DNA from: Oxydemutator sp963693105
GTDB lineage: Bacteria > Pseudomonadota > Gammaproteobacteria > Poriferisulfidales > Oxydemutatoraceae
DNA: 64,000 nucleotides
Direction: 5' to 3'
Assembly (NCBI GenBank): GCA_963693105.1
Contig: OY843752.1
Coordinates: 372,001 to 436,000, forward strand
The position numbers and the translations under genes are program-made. Numbering within the stretch: the stretch's first letter is position 1; each line of letters begins with the position of its first letter. Below are positions 8,530 through 17,700 of the stretch, in pieces. The notes beneath the pieces are model-generated. The model saw nothing but the letters and a program-made list of their open reading frames with translations. It was not told the origin of the DNA and did no database searches.

Positions 8530-9594
8530 GTGACGACCTTCGACAAGCACTGGACATTAGCACAAATCGATCAGTTCGATGAAATCCTGGACGTGCGCTC
8601 GCCCGCCGAGTACGCGCAGGACCACATCCCGCAAGCGGGAAATTTTCCCGTGCTGGACGACGCCGAACGCGCCGATGTCGGCACCGTTTACCAACAGGTC
8701 TCGCCGTTCGAGGCGAAGAAGCGCGGCGCCGCCAAAGTCGCCGCCAACATCGCGCGCCACTTGCAGCGGCACTGGCAGGCGCACGAGCGCGGCTGGCGCC
8801 CGCTGGTCTATTGCTGGCGCGGCGGCACGCGCAGCGCCGCGATGGTACACGTGCTGAACAGCATCGGCTGGCGCGCGCAGCAGCTGCCCGGAGGCTACAA
8901 GGCCTACCGGCGCGCGGTCATCGCCGCGCTCGAGGAACACTCGGCGGCATTCGACTTCCGCGTCCTGTGCGGGCGCACCGGCGTCGGCAAAAGCCGCCTG
9001 CTGGAAGTGCTGCGGGCGCAGGGCGAGCAGGCGCTCGACCTCGAACATCTGGCGAATCACCGCGGCTCGGTGCTGGGCGAAGTCGGCGACGGCGGGCAGC
9101 CGCCGCAACGGTGGTTCGAGAGCCTGCTGTGCCGCGCCATGCGACGCCTCGACCCGCGGCGGCCGGTTTACGTCGAGGCGGAAAGCCGCCGCATCGGCAG
9201 AGTGCACGTTCCGCCGCCGCTGATTCACGCCATCCGCAACAGCCGCTGCATCCGGATTGAATCCAGCCTCGGCCTGCGCGTGCCTTTTCTGGTCTCGGAG
9301 TACCGCCATTTCCTGGACGACCCGCAACTGCTCGAACAAACGCTGTCGCGCCTGACCGAACACGTCGGCGAGGCGCGCATCCGGGAATGGCTGCGGCGGC
9401 GCGACAGCGGCGACATCGAGAGCCTCGTCCGCGGCCTGCTGGAGCAGCACTACGACCCCCTCTACCTGCGCTCGATGAAACGGCACTTCGCGCATTACGA
9501 CGAAGCCGAGGACATTGAACTTCGCGGCATCGACCGGCGGGCGTTCGACGACGCGGCCAGGATCATCGCCGCCAGAACCGGGGACGCGGGTTAG
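8530..9594 (+). CDS. mnmH: tRNA 2-selenouridine synthase MnmH (SelU)
   Basis: Replaces sulfur by selenium at the wobble uridine of 2-thiouridine tRNAs (Lys, Glu, Gln) through a geranylated intermediate. 354 residues with an N-terminal rhodanese domain (DVRSPAEYAQDHIPQAGNFPVL…, active-site loop Y-C-W-R-G-G-T-R-S at about residue 96) and a C-terminal P-loop domain (GRTGVGKS near residue 151). The W-R-G-G-x-R-S signature is diagnostic. The GTG start at 8530 lies one base from the divergent selD start, so each gene's leader sits inside the other's coding region; a later in-frame start cannot be excluded. It forms the selenium-utilisation pair with selD. Confidence 0.96.
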   Translation: MTTFDKHWTLAQIDQFDEILDVRSPAEYAQDHIPQAGNFPVLDDAERADVGTVYQQVSPFEAKKRGAAKVAANIARHLQRHWQAHERGWRPLVYCWRGGTRSAAMVHVLNSIGWRAQQLPGGYKAYRRAVIAALEEHSAAFDFRVLCGRTGVGKSRLLEVLRAQGEQALDLEHLANHRGSVLGEVGDGGQPPQRWFESLLCRAMRRLDPRRPVYVEAESRRIGRVHVPPPLIHAIRNSRCIRIESSLGLRVPFLVSEYRHFLDDPQLLEQTLSRLTEHVGEARIREWLRRRDSGDIESLVRGLLEQHYDPLYLRSMKRHFAHYDEAEDIELRGIDRRAFDDAARIIAARTGDAG

Positions 9595-9746
9595 TCGCCG
9601 AAAGCCCAGAACAATCCGAGCAGAAAGCACAGCACGATATACCTGATGACCGGGATGACAAACATCTGAAAATCCGTAGTGAACAAAAAGACGGGCGCCG
9701 CGCCTGCAAACTGCGCACGACCTGCCCTGCCGCAAAAATAATCCAT
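9591..9746 (-). CDS. Possible small membrane protein (51 aa), doubtful
   Basis: In the 263-bp gap between mnmH and glyQ the minus strand has a 51-codon frame starting at ATG 9746 with GGGG 8 bases upstream. Its C-terminal half is a single strong hydrophobic segment (MFVIPVIRYIVLCFLLGLFW) ending A-F-G-D. A shorter start at the internal ATG (about 24 residues, only the membrane segment) is equally possible. It overlaps the mnmH stop by four bases. I recognise no family; the hydrophobic composition differs from the Arg-rich shadow frames of this G+C-rich DNA, which is the only reason to list it. Confidence 0.22.
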   Translation of the reverse strand: MDYFCGRAGRAQFAGAAPVFLFTTDFQMFVIPVIRYIVLCFLLGLFWAFGD

Positions 9747-9825
9747 CGTCAAGCCCCTGGTCGCCCATTTCCGACGAACGGTATCAACCGGCGGACGGGA
9801 CAAACCTGCACGGGCGCGCCGGCGC

Positions 9826-9834
9826 TGGTAGAAT
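9826..9834 (+). promoter_or_regulatory. Candidate extended -10 promoter (TGGTAGAAT) for glyQS-gmhB
   Basis: An extended -10 element (TGnTAGAAT) lies 23 bases before the glyQ ATG, predicting a 5' leader of about 16 bases. The -35 region is G+C-rich and unconvincing, as is usual with extended -10 promoters. No T-box or other riboswitch structure fits in the short leader. Confidence 0.4.
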
Positions 9835-9857
9835 AGGCACAACCGAGCGCGCCGCCG

Positions 9858-10763
9858 ATGCAAGACCAACCCAGAACATTCCAGCAAACCCTGCTGCGCC
9901 TGCAAAACTACTGGGCGGAGCAAGGCTGCGCGCTGGTGCAGCCCTACGATTTGCCGATGGGGGCGGGCACCTTTCACCCGGCCACGTTCCTGGGCGCCCT
10001 CGGCCCCGAACCGTGGCGCTGCGCCTACGCGCAGGGCTGCCGCCGTCCCACCGACGGGCGCTACGGCAAAAACCCGAACCGGCTGCAGCATTACTACCAG
10101 TTCCAGGTGGTGCTGAAACCCTCGCCGGACGACATCCAGTCGCTCTACCTTCAGTCGCTTGAAGCGCTCGGCATTGACACGCGGCAAAACGACATCCGCT
10201 TCGCCGAGGACAACTGGGAGTCGCCAACGCTGGGCGCCTGGGGGCTGGGCTGGGAAGTGTGGCTGAACGGAATGGAAATCAGCCAATTCACTTATTTCCA
10301 GCAGATCGGCGGACTCGAATGCAAGCCGGTCACCGGCGAGATTACCTACGGGCTGGAGCGCCTGGCGATGGGCCTGCAAGGCGTGGACGACGTGTTCAGC
10401 CTGGTCTGGTCGGAGCACGGCGGCGCGCGCGTGCTCTACCGCGACCTCTTTCACCGCAACGAAGCCGAGCAATCCGCCTACAACTTCGACGTCGCCGACA
10501 CCGATGTGCTGGCGCGCCGCTTCGATGAAAGCGAGCGCGAATGTCGCGAACTGCTGTCGAAAGAACTGGTGCTACCGGCCTACGAGCAGATCATCGCGGC
10601 GTCGCACTGCTTCAACCTGCTCGACGCGCGCCACGCGATTTCAGTCACCGAAAGACAGCGCTACATTCTGAGGACACGCAAGCTGGCACTGGAAGTGGCG
10701 CGCCTGTATTACGAAAGCCGTGAAAAACAAGGCTTGCCGCAGGCGCGGGGCGAAGCCGCATGA
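9858..10763 (+). CDS. glyQ: Glycine--tRNA ligase alpha subunit
   Basis: Catalytic subunit of the bacterial alpha2-beta2 glycyl-tRNA synthetase (class II). 301 residues, matching the usual 300-305. Recognisable family blocks: LRLQNYWAEQGCALVQPYD at the N-terminus, GAGTFHPATFLGALGPEPW, AYAQGCRRPTDGRYGKNPNR (motif 2-like), HYYQFQVVLKPSP, and ITYGLERLAMGLQGVDDV (motif 3-like arginine). The stop overlaps the ATG of glyS (ATGA), coupling the two subunits. Confidence 0.98.
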   Translation: MQDQPRTFQQTLLRLQNYWAEQGCALVQPYDLPMGAGTFHPATFLGALGPEPWRCAYAQGCRRPTDGRYGKNPNRLQHYYQFQVVLKPSPDDIQSLYLQSLEALGIDTRQNDIRFAEDNWESPTLGAWGLGWEVWLNGMEISQFTYFQQIGGLECKPVTGEITYGLERLAMGLQGVDDVFSLVWSEHGGARVLYRDLFHRNEAEQSAYNFDVADTDVLARRFDESERECRELLSKELVLPAYEQIIAASHCFNLLDARHAISVTERQRYILRTRKLALEVARLYYESREKQGLPQARGEAA

Positions 10764-12823
10764 GTGCGCGCAGCCTGCTGGTCGAAATCGGCGTCGAGGA
10801 ACTGCCGCCGCCGGGGCTGGAAGCGCTGGGCGAGGCTTTCGCCGCGGCCCTCGCCGACACCTTTCACGCCGACGGCTTTGCGTTTTCGCAAGTCACCGGC
10901 TTCGCCACCCCGAGGCGGCTTGCGGCGCACATCGCCGAACTGCCGGCGCGGTGCGCCGACCGCATCGTCGAGCGCAAAGGCCCGCCGCTTGAAAGGGCCT
11001 GGGACGAGAACAAGAAGCCGACGCCCGCCGCGCTCGGCTTCGCCAAATCCTGCGGCGTCGCGCTGGAGGACTTGCAGGTCTCCGACGGACGGCTGTGCTT
11101 GCGGCGCCGCGAAACGGGCGCCACCGTGCAGGATTTGCTGGAGGCCAACATCGGCCGGGCATTGCAGGCGCTTCCCGCCGGGAAACGGATGCGCTGGGGT
11201 GCCGCGCCGCACGAATTCATCCGCCCGGTGCGCTGGGTGCTGGCGCTGTACGGCGACGAGGCGGTGCCCGTCCATGTTGCAGGCGTGCGCGCCGACGGCA
11301 ACACGCGCGGGCACCGCCAGCACTGCCCGGAGCCGCTGCCGGTGCACGACGCCGACGTCTGGGAGAACGTGCTGGAGACCCGGGGCAACGTCGTCGCGTC
11401 GTTCGGCGAGCGGCGCCGGCGCATCGCCGCGCAGGTCGAGCGCGCCGCCGCAGGCCGCGCGCTGATGCACGACGCGCTGCTCGACGAAGTCACCGCGCTG
11501 ACCGAATGGCCCGTCGCAATCGCCGCACAGTTCGACCCGTCTTTCCTGTCGCTGCCCGCCGAAGTCATCATCGAAGTGCTCGAACACGACCAGAAATTCT
11601 TCCCGACCGCGGACAGCGGCGGCGCCTTGACGCCCGCCTTCATCGCCGTCGCCAACGTCGAAAGCACAACGCCCGAAACGATACGCCGGGGCTGCGAGCG
11701 CGTCGTCGCGCCGCGCCTGTCGGACGCGGCTTTCTTCTTCAGCCAGGACAAAAAACGCCCCCTCGAAAGCCGCCTGCCGGAACTCGAAGGCATCCTGTTC
11801 CACAAAAAACTCGGCAGCCTCGCCGACAAGACACGGCGGCTTGAACGGCTGGTCGGGCAACTGGCGGCGCAGCTCGCCGAACCGGCGACCGCCGCCGCCG
11901 CCGCGCGGGCGGCGCGCCTGTGCAAAGCCGACCTGGCGACGGACATGGTGCGCGAATACCCGGAACTGGAAGGCGTCATCGGGCGCTATTACGCGCTGGC
12001 GGACGGCGAGTCCGAAACCGTGGCCGCGGCCATCAGCGACCACCGTCTGCCGCACCGCGCCGGCGACGAGGTCGCGCAAACCGGCGCCGGCGCGCTGCTG
12101 GCGCTGGCCGACCGCCTCGACACGCTGGTCGGCATGATCGGCGCCGGCGAGCAGCCGAGCGGCAGCAAGGATCCCTACGGCCTGCGCCGCGCCGGTCTCG
12201 CGCTGGTGCGCACCGTCCTCGAGAAGCGGCTCGACCTCGACCTGGGCGAATGGATTGCACACGCCGCCGACGGCTACGGCGCGGTGCTCGACTCCGCCAA
12301 CGTCGCGCGCCTGCCCGGCAGTCTTCTCGACCGCATTCGCGGTTATTATCTGGAGCGCGGCTGCGCGGCGGATGAAATGGACGCGGCGATGGCGGTGCGG
12401 CCGCTGCAACTGCTGGATCTCGACGCGCGCGTGGCCGCGGTCCGGCATTTCAAGGCGCTGCCGCAAACCGGCAGCCTGACGCTGGCCAACAAGCGCATCC
12501 ACAACATCCTCAAAAAAGACATGCCCGGCAACGGCGGGCGTCTCCACGACGGCGCCATCCGCGACGGCGCCGAAAGCGCGCTTTACCAGGCGTTTTGCGA
12601 CCGCCGACGGCGCGTGAACGACCTCGCCGGGCGGCGCGACTACCTTGAGGCGCTGAACACGCTGGTTGAACTGCGCGAGCCGATAGACCGCTTTTTCGAT
12701 GAAGTCCTGGTGATGTCGGAAGACGAGAACGAACGCCGCAACCGCATCGGGCTGCTGCGCGAGATTCACTCGCTGTTCACCTGCATCGCCGACTTCTCGA
12801 AACTCGATCCGGGCACGGCGTGA
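10760..12823 (+). CDS. glyS: Glycine--tRNA ligase beta subunit
   Basis: 687 residues (E. coli 689). Starts L-L-V-E-I-G-V-E-E-L-P-P, the standard GlyS N-terminus. Other landmarks are FATPRRLAAHI, the KRMRWG…HEFIRPVRW block, a central HD-like region with DLATDMVREYPELEGVIGRYYA, and SKDPYGLRRAGLALVR. The C-terminal anticodon-binding part ends with FFDEVLVM and NRIGLLREIHSLF. It is responsible mainly for tRNA binding in the heterotetramer. It overlaps glyQ by 4 bp and gmhB by 4 bp (GTGA), so the three genes form one coupled operon. Confidence 0.98.
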   Translation: MSARSLLVEIGVEELPPPGLEALGEAFAAALADTFHADGFAFSQVTGFATPRRLAAHIAELPARCADRIVERKGPPLERAWDENKKPTPAALGFAKSCGVALEDLQVSDGRLCLRRRETGATVQDLLEANIGRALQALPAGKRMRWGAAPHEFIRPVRWVLALYGDEAVPVHVAGVRADGNTRGHRQHCPEPLPVHDADVWENVLETRGNVVASFGERRRRIAAQVERAAAGRALMHDALLDEVTALTEWPVAIAAQFDPSFLSLPAEVIIEVLEHDQKFFPTADSGGALTPAFIAVANVESTTPETIRRGCERVVAPRLSDAAFFFSQDKKRPLESRLPELEGILFHKKLGSLADKTRRLERLVGQLAAQLAEPATAAAAARAARLCKADLATDMVREYPELEGVIGRYYALADGESETVAAAISDHRLPHRAGDEVAQTGAGALLALADRLDTLVGMIGAGEQPSGSKDPYGLRRAGLALVRTVLEKRLDLDLGEWIAHAADGYGAVLDSANVARLPGSLLDRIRGYYLERGCAADEMDAAMAVRPLQLLDLDARVAAVRHFKALPQTGSLTLANKRIHNILKKDMPGNGGRLHDGAIRDGAESALYQAFCDRRRRVNDLAGRRDYLEALNTLVELREPIDRFFDEVLVMSEDENERRNRIGLLREIHSLFTCIADFSKLDPGTA

Positions 12824-13368
12824 AAATCATCCTGCTCGACCGCGACGGCGTCATCAACCACGACACCGCCGACTATGTAAAAACCGTCGGCGAGTGGCTG
12901 CCGATAGAAGGCAGTCTGGAGGCGATTGCGCGGCTGTGCCACGCCGACTACCGGGTTTATGTCGTGTCGAACCAGTCCGGCATCGGGCGCGGCCTGTTCA
13001 CCGTCGAGACGCTGGGCGACATTCAGGCCAGGATGCAGAGCCTGCTGCGCGCGCTCGGAGGCCGCGTCGAGGGGTTGTTTTTCTGCCCGCACCGTCCGGA
13101 CGAAAAATGCCGCTGCCGCAAACCGGCGGACGGCCTGCTGCAAGACCTGTCGCGGCGGCTGGGCGTTGCGCTGGACAACGTCCCTTTTGTCGGCGATACG
13201 ATGAAGGACATGATGGCGGCAAAAACCGCCGGCGCGCGGCCCGCGCTGGTGCGCACCGGCCGCGGCCTGGAAACTTTACGCCAGCCGGACTTTCCCGGCG
13301 ACATCGAAGTGTTTGACAATCTGGCGGCGGTCGCCGAGGCGCTGCTGACGCCGGCGCGCCGCCAGTAA
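12820..13368 (+). CDS. gmhB: D-glycero-beta-D-manno-heptose-1,7-bisphosphate 7-phosphatase
   Basis: HAD-superfamily phosphatase of ADP-heptose synthesis for the lipopolysaccharide inner core. 182 residues from GTG 12820, which overlaps the glyS stop. The nucleophile motif is L-L-D-R-D-G-V-I-N (Asp7/Asp9), motif II is V-V-S-N-Q-S-G-I-G-R-G, and motif IV lies in FVGDTMKDMMAA. The zinc loop C-P-H-R-P-D-E-K-C-R-C-R-K-P at about residue 88-101 is characteristic of GmhB. The glyQS-gmhB order is common in gammaproteobacteria and implies a Gram-negative envelope with LPS. It converges on the peptide gene P1, with only 13 bp between the stops. Confidence 0.95.
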   Translation: MKIILLDRDGVINHDTADYVKTVGEWLPIEGSLEAIARLCHADYRVYVVSNQSGIGRGLFTVETLGDIQARMQSLLRALGGRVEGLFFCPHRPDEKCRCRKPADGLLQDLSRRLGVALDNVPFVGDTMKDMMAAKTAGARPALVRTGRGLETLRQPDFPGDIEVFDNLAAVAEALLTPARRQ

Positions 13369-13381
13369 TTAGATTCAGCCG

Positions 13382-13978
13382 TCAGGAGGCGAGACCGACG
13401 CCGACATTGCCGCCGCCGCCGCCGCTGAAAGCACCCAGCCCGGCTGCAACGCCAACCCCGACAGCGGCTGTCACCGCGACGGCGCCGGCGACGACGCTGC
13501 CAACCACCGCCAGACCCGCCAGGGTGGTAGCGAGGCTGGTAGTCGTCACGACCGCCGTGAAGGTGGCAGCCGCCGCACCGGCAGTCAGACCGGCCGCGCC
13601 AGTCGCCACTGTTACCCCCGTGACACCGATTCCAACGCCCATCGCAGTGCCGATTGCGGTAAAGAGCGCGACGATTTCAAAAGCCCCGCCGGATATTTTT
13701 TCCAGCTGCGCCTCGGTCATTTGCTGGAATCTTTTGTCTCCAAGTATTTGAGAATCCGGTATCGCGATATTGAGTTCATCGGCGGTGTTCTGCTCATAGC
13801 GAATGCTCATGCGCTCTTCCATCTGAGACAGCGTTTCTTTCACATAAGCCTTCATTTCCGGATGCGCTGTCGGACTGACCAGACTGCTACCCAGATAAAG
13901 CGAAGCGAATTCATTTACACAGGGGAGATATACCCCCCCCTCTTCTACTGGAAGATTGAAAACTATATCATTTTTCAT
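13382..13978 (-). CDS. P1: double-glycine leader, glycine-zipper-type secreted peptide precursor (family member 1)
   Basis: 198 residues. Residues 1-98 look like a leader: acidic/polar, with VNEFASLYLG near 21-30 and the family block QNTADELNIAIP at 63-74. It ends in Q-L-E-K-I-S-G-G (95-98), a double-glycine cleavage site. The remaining 100 residues are almost wholly Gly/Ala/Val/Thr with many G-x3-G spacings, no Cys and no charged residue after Glu101. They finish in a Gly5 run and the tail NVGVGLAS. The leader block resembles the nitrile-hydratase-like leader peptide (NHLP) family. A run of eight G lies at codons 13-16. A Sec signal peptide is not seen, which argues for a GG-peptidase ABC exporter. 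Own promoter upstream (14049-14075). Function not proven; possible antibacterial, proteusin-like or surface-acting peptide. A second gene of the family (P2) lies upstream. Confidence 0.75.
   Translation of the reverse strand: MKNDIVFNLPVEEGGVYLPCVNEFASLYLGSSLVSPTAHPEMKAYVKETLSQMEERMSIRYEQNTADELNIAIPDSQILGDKRFQQMTEAQLEKISGGAFEIVALFTAIGTAMGVGIGVTGVTVATGAAGLTAGAAAATFTAVVTTTSLATTLAGLAVVGSVVAGAVAVTAAVGVGVAAGLGAFSGGGGGNVGVGLAS
13933..13940 (-). repeat. Poly-G run (8 G on the coding strand) in codons 13-16 of P1
   Basis: Eight consecutive G (C on the plus strand) about 40 bases into the P1 coding region. A gain or loss of one base would terminate or scramble the protein before the double-glycine site. 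P4 and P5 carry longer runs at the corresponding part of the leader. Confidence 0.85.
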
Positions 13979-14048
13979 TTTTTATCGTCTCTTTGTCAGT
14001 TACTGAACCGGCTCGACCTGCCAAGGCAAAACCTTTCAGACTGTAACC

Positions 14049-14075
14049 AATATACCAGCATTCCCCGGCTGTCAA
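14049..14075 (-). promoter_or_regulatory. Candidate promoter of P1 (TTGACA, 15 bp, TATATT)
   Basis: On the minus strand a perfect -35 TTGACA (14075-14070) is followed after 15 bp by TATATT (14054-14049). It sits about 70 bases before the P1 ATG, giving a leader of roughly 65 bases. The spacer is shorter than the usual 17, so strength is uncertain. The rest of the 189-bp gap between P1 and P2 shows no gene. Confidence 0.5.
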
Positions 14076-14167
14076 TCAGTGCCAAAGGTTTATAAACGAC
14101 CTGCCTTCGCCGAAGCCCTCTGCGGGACTGCCGCCCGGCATCACCACGCTACGACGCCGTCCCGGCG

Positions 14168-14608
14168 TCAATGCAGCGCCGGGCCTTTGCCGCCGAAACT
14201 GCCGCCGCCGCCCATGTCGCCGACCACGCCGTCTATAATCCCGGCGCCGATGGCGACACATTCTCCCATCGCCGCGATGACGGCGCCGCCGGCATCGGCG
14301 CCGACCGCGTCTATCGTGCCCAGGGCCTTGACGAAGGCGGCGACGGTGGCCTCCTCGCGAACGGCTTGCGACAATTCTTCTTTCGCCAGTTTCAGCAGTT
14401 CCCGCCGGTATTCTCCGGCATCGAGGATGATGAAACCGGGCACGACGATGTTCATCTCATCCCCGGTGTTCTGCGGATGAACAATTTTTATGTTTTTCAC
14501 CGCGGCCAGATATTTCCTGAATACCGGCGCCTGCTCCGGTTTGCCAAGGCCCGCGACAATAATGACCGCCGCAATTTCATTCGCTAACGGCACATACTGC
14601 TTTTGCAT
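14168..14608 (-). CDS. P2: divergent paralogue of the QNTADE-leader peptide family
   Basis: 146 residues from ATG 14608, with a strong GGAGGT 7 bases upstream. The N-terminus (VPLANEIAAVII at 6-17) and the block QNTGDEMNIVVP at 46-57 match the leaders of P1 and P3-P5. The LxxISGG site is missing: after a helical stretch (ELLKLAKEELSQAVREEATVAAFVKALG, interrupted here only for description) comes D-A-G-G at about 105-108. A short Gly-rich end follows (AVIAAMGECVAIGAG… GGGGSFGGKGPALH). It contains one Cys in that end, unlike P1. The start is 32 bp after the stop of the giant surface-protein gene on the same strand, so the two may share a transcript. It could be a diverged precursor, an immunity-type or chaperone-type relative of the family, or a decaying copy. 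Confidence 0.65.
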   Translation of the reverse strand: MQKQYVPLANEIAAVIIVAGLGKPEQAPVFRKYLAAVKNIKIVHPQNTGDEMNIVVPGFIILDAGEYRRELLKLAKEELSQAVREEATVAAFVKALGTIDAVGADAGGAVIAAMGECVAIGAGIIDGVVGDMGGGGSFGGKGPALH

Positions 14609-14640
14609 AACCGCACCTCCACGAATCTGAACACGGGAAC

Positions 14641-14755
14641 TTACAGGAAGCCCGGATGGTATCGGCGGCGATGACGGCGGCGTATTTGCAGGACGGACAG
14701 CAACAGCAGCAGGGCGATGAGGCCGGTCCAGCTGATGCTGCCGCCGCCGCCGCCG
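14641..14755 (-). other. GlyGly-CTERM-like C-terminal sorting signal of the giant protein
   Basis: The final residues read G-V-R-G-G-G-G-G-G-S-I-S-W, then a ~15-residue hydrophobic segment (TGLIALLLLLSVLQI) and the basic cluster R-R-R-H-R-R-R. This Gly-rich / membrane / Arg-rich layout is that of GlyGly-CTERM tails processed by rhombosortase in gammaproteobacteria. No rhombosortase gene is in the window. Confidence 0.6.
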
Positions 14756-17700
14756 CCGCGGACACCGCCGGGTGCAAACCTTGTCGTCGTCGGACTGAGC
14801 GGGTCGCGGATGACGCCGTTGACGACGCCGTCGTCATCGTTCGCGCCGCCGTCCTCGATATAAACCACCATGCAATCGCCGCTGCCCGGACCGGGGCGGT
14901 AGCGCCCGCCGATGTCGTCCGGGCATACCCCGTCGAGCAGCCTCGCGAAACCGTAGCGGCTGCCGTCGCGCGTGTCGAACTCCCTGACAGCGCCGGTCGC
15001 CGGATCATACTTGGCCAGGCTCAAATCTTCGCCGCGAAGGCTGGCCGGCAGCGGAATGATGACGCCCGCCGTGCCGCCGACAACGCCCGCCGTCGTCACC
15101 TCGGCGTAGTCCACGTTGTGAATCGAGAAGTCATACACCACCGGCAAACTCGACGGCAGGTTCTCCCGTGAAGACGCCGCGTAGTCACGGTAACGGACAT
15201 CGCCTTCCGCCGCGCCGGCCACCGCCTGCGCCTGCATCAACGCCGTGTCGCCTACGCGCAGGCCGTGCTGCCTCTGCACCGGGCGGATGTGGTGCCAGAC
15301 ACCGGCGCCGGCCGTCCCCGATACCTCCACCGGCAGATGCGCGACTTCGTCATAGTCGTCGAAAGCATCGGCTATGCCGTCCCGGTCGGTGTCGCTCAAC
15401 GCACGCGCCAGCGGCGTCCCCGCATCCACCAGCGGGTAATTGAATGTCGCCGACACCCCGCCGACGCCCGGAACCTCGACCCTGACCTCCGTCGTCGCGC
15501 CCTCCGCCGTCGCCGGTATCATGATCTCACTCTCCACCGTCATCGTCTCGCCGCCGACCTTCGCCTCCACTCTCAACGTGTAGGTCGCGCCGCGCTCCAG
15601 CACATTCACCGCCTGGCCGCCGCTCGTCAACACGGGCAGACCCAGCACCGGCGGAATCTCGGCCGTTGCCGGCGCCGACAAAACACTCGTCTGCGTCGAA
15701 AGACCCAGCGACAATTCATTCACAGCCGGGAAAGTCGTCGTCGAAGGCTGCCACAACCTGCCGGAAACACCGGGCAACTCTTCTATCGTCCAGACACCGG
15801 GAACACTCGTGCGCGTCGAGAAAGACTCGCTGTCGTCGTCCGTCTGCGCCAACACCGTCACCGCTATGCCTGTCGTGAACAAACGCTCCGAGGCCATGTT
15901 CAACTCCGGTATGCGTTGAATCACCTGCTCCGGCAAACGGCTGACCGTGCTCAAATCCACCGCCCACAATCCGTTCGCTGCCGTCGCCAGCCAGCCGACC
16001 CTGTGGTCGGTGCTCGCAGACACATTGTTCCAGTCCACAATCTCGCAGCCTCCCGCGCGAACCGGCAGCGCATAGTCCGCCGGGAACCGGCCAAGGCAGC
16101 CGTAGCCCGCCACGCCCGCATCGTAGCCTCCGTCGTAACCGAAAGTCTCGCTCAGGTAATACGCCTGCACGCTCGACGCCGCCGTCTGCGTCGTGCCCGA
16201 CACCGATGAAACGCCGAGATGCGCCCGCACTCCGTGCTCGCGGATTCCGGACCAGGCAATGCGAACCGGAGAAACGCGACGGTCGGGGCGAATGGCAAAC
16301 GCAGGCAAACGGCCCGGCAAGACCGACGACAGCGGATTCTCGCCCGCCCTGATCTCGGCCACGTCCGCGAGGCCGTCTCCATCCACGTCCCTCGTCACTA
16401 TGCTGCGCATTGCCGTCTTGTTCGTTTGCGAGAGCATCTGATTGCGCCCGATGGACGCATCGGCCAGACCTTCCTCTACGGCGCGGTCAAAAATACCGTC
16501 GCCTGCGCCGGGATATTGATACGACATATACACCGACGCGCCGTCGGCTTCGGTCAGATTGCGCTCCAGCTCCAGCACGATGAATTTCGGCTCGATATAG
16601 CGCGCGTTGCTCACCACGACCGTGCCTGAACCCGGCCCGGACCTGACTTCCACCGAGAAACCTTCGAGGCCCGAAACCTCCGGTCTCAACACGACATCAG
16701 CCGCTTCCGCCATCGCCTGTGACGGAAGCAATATCGCCAGATCTTCGTCGGCTTCAAACCACACCTGGTTGCGGCCTGCGGCATACAAGCCGTTCATCAG
16801 CTCCGGCGACGCCGTATCCGTGCGCAATATCGTCGCGTTCACTTCCGACGGCGTCCCGACGCCGGCGCCGCTGCCGCCACCGCCGGTGGCTGCCGTCAGG
16901 CCGAAGGTGAAACTCTCTTCCCGGTCGTCATCGTCCCTTGCAATCTGGCGAGCGGCGACGCTGCATCTACGACCGGGACACACGTTTTCTCCCGACACGG
17001 ACTGCGTGCCGGTTATCGGAAAACCGGCGTCCGGCGGGTTGACGAAGTCCTGCGGCGACGCCGACGGAGAAACGCTGCCCGTGCTGATGCTCCAATCCAG
17101 CGACAGCGACTCCGTCAATTCGCCCCCTTCGAGAAGAACGTCGAATGTCGGCTGTCTGCCTTCGGCAAAGCCGCTCGCAGGGGGTATCAGCGTCACCGTC
17201 GTCGGGTCGTTGTCGGTTATCGTTACGGCGACCGCCTCAAAAGCGCTGCCGCCGTCGCTCATCAAATCCTGCAGCGAGAAGATGAAGGATTCCGTGGCTT
17301 CGTTCAACGCATCGTCCACGACCGTGATTTCGCTGACACTGCCGGTGCGGCTGCCGGCGGCGAAAGTGACGTTGCCGGTGTTCGACAAATCGGCGGGGGT
17401 GGCGCCGTCGCCGGTGCCGCTGATTCTCCATGCAATGACCGTCTCGCCTTCAAACAGCCGGTCGGCTGCGCCCATCGAAATCTCAAGCGTGTTATATGGA
17501 CCGTCGCCCTCGGCGAAGTCCAGGCTGGCGGCGATGGTCAGGGTGCGCGCCGCCGTCGTGTTTTCCGGGATGGTTATGCTGGCGCTGCGCTCAGATCCGC
17601 TCAGCGAAACCGCGCCGCCGACCGCGCCGACTGCCGGTTCGCCCAGAATCACTGTCAGGGTCTCGGCGTCCTCCGCCATGCCGTCATACCCTATGCTGAC

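Noticed and set aside
10709..12769. 686-codon minus-strand frame opposite glyS, and the 403-codon frame at 8557-9768 opposite mnmH
   Set aside because: Shadows of well-supported genes, with no family features of their own.
14076..14261. 61-codon Arg-rich frame overlapping the end of P2
   Set aside because: A different frame of the Gly-rich P2 end; composition explained by the GGC/GCC-rich DNA.
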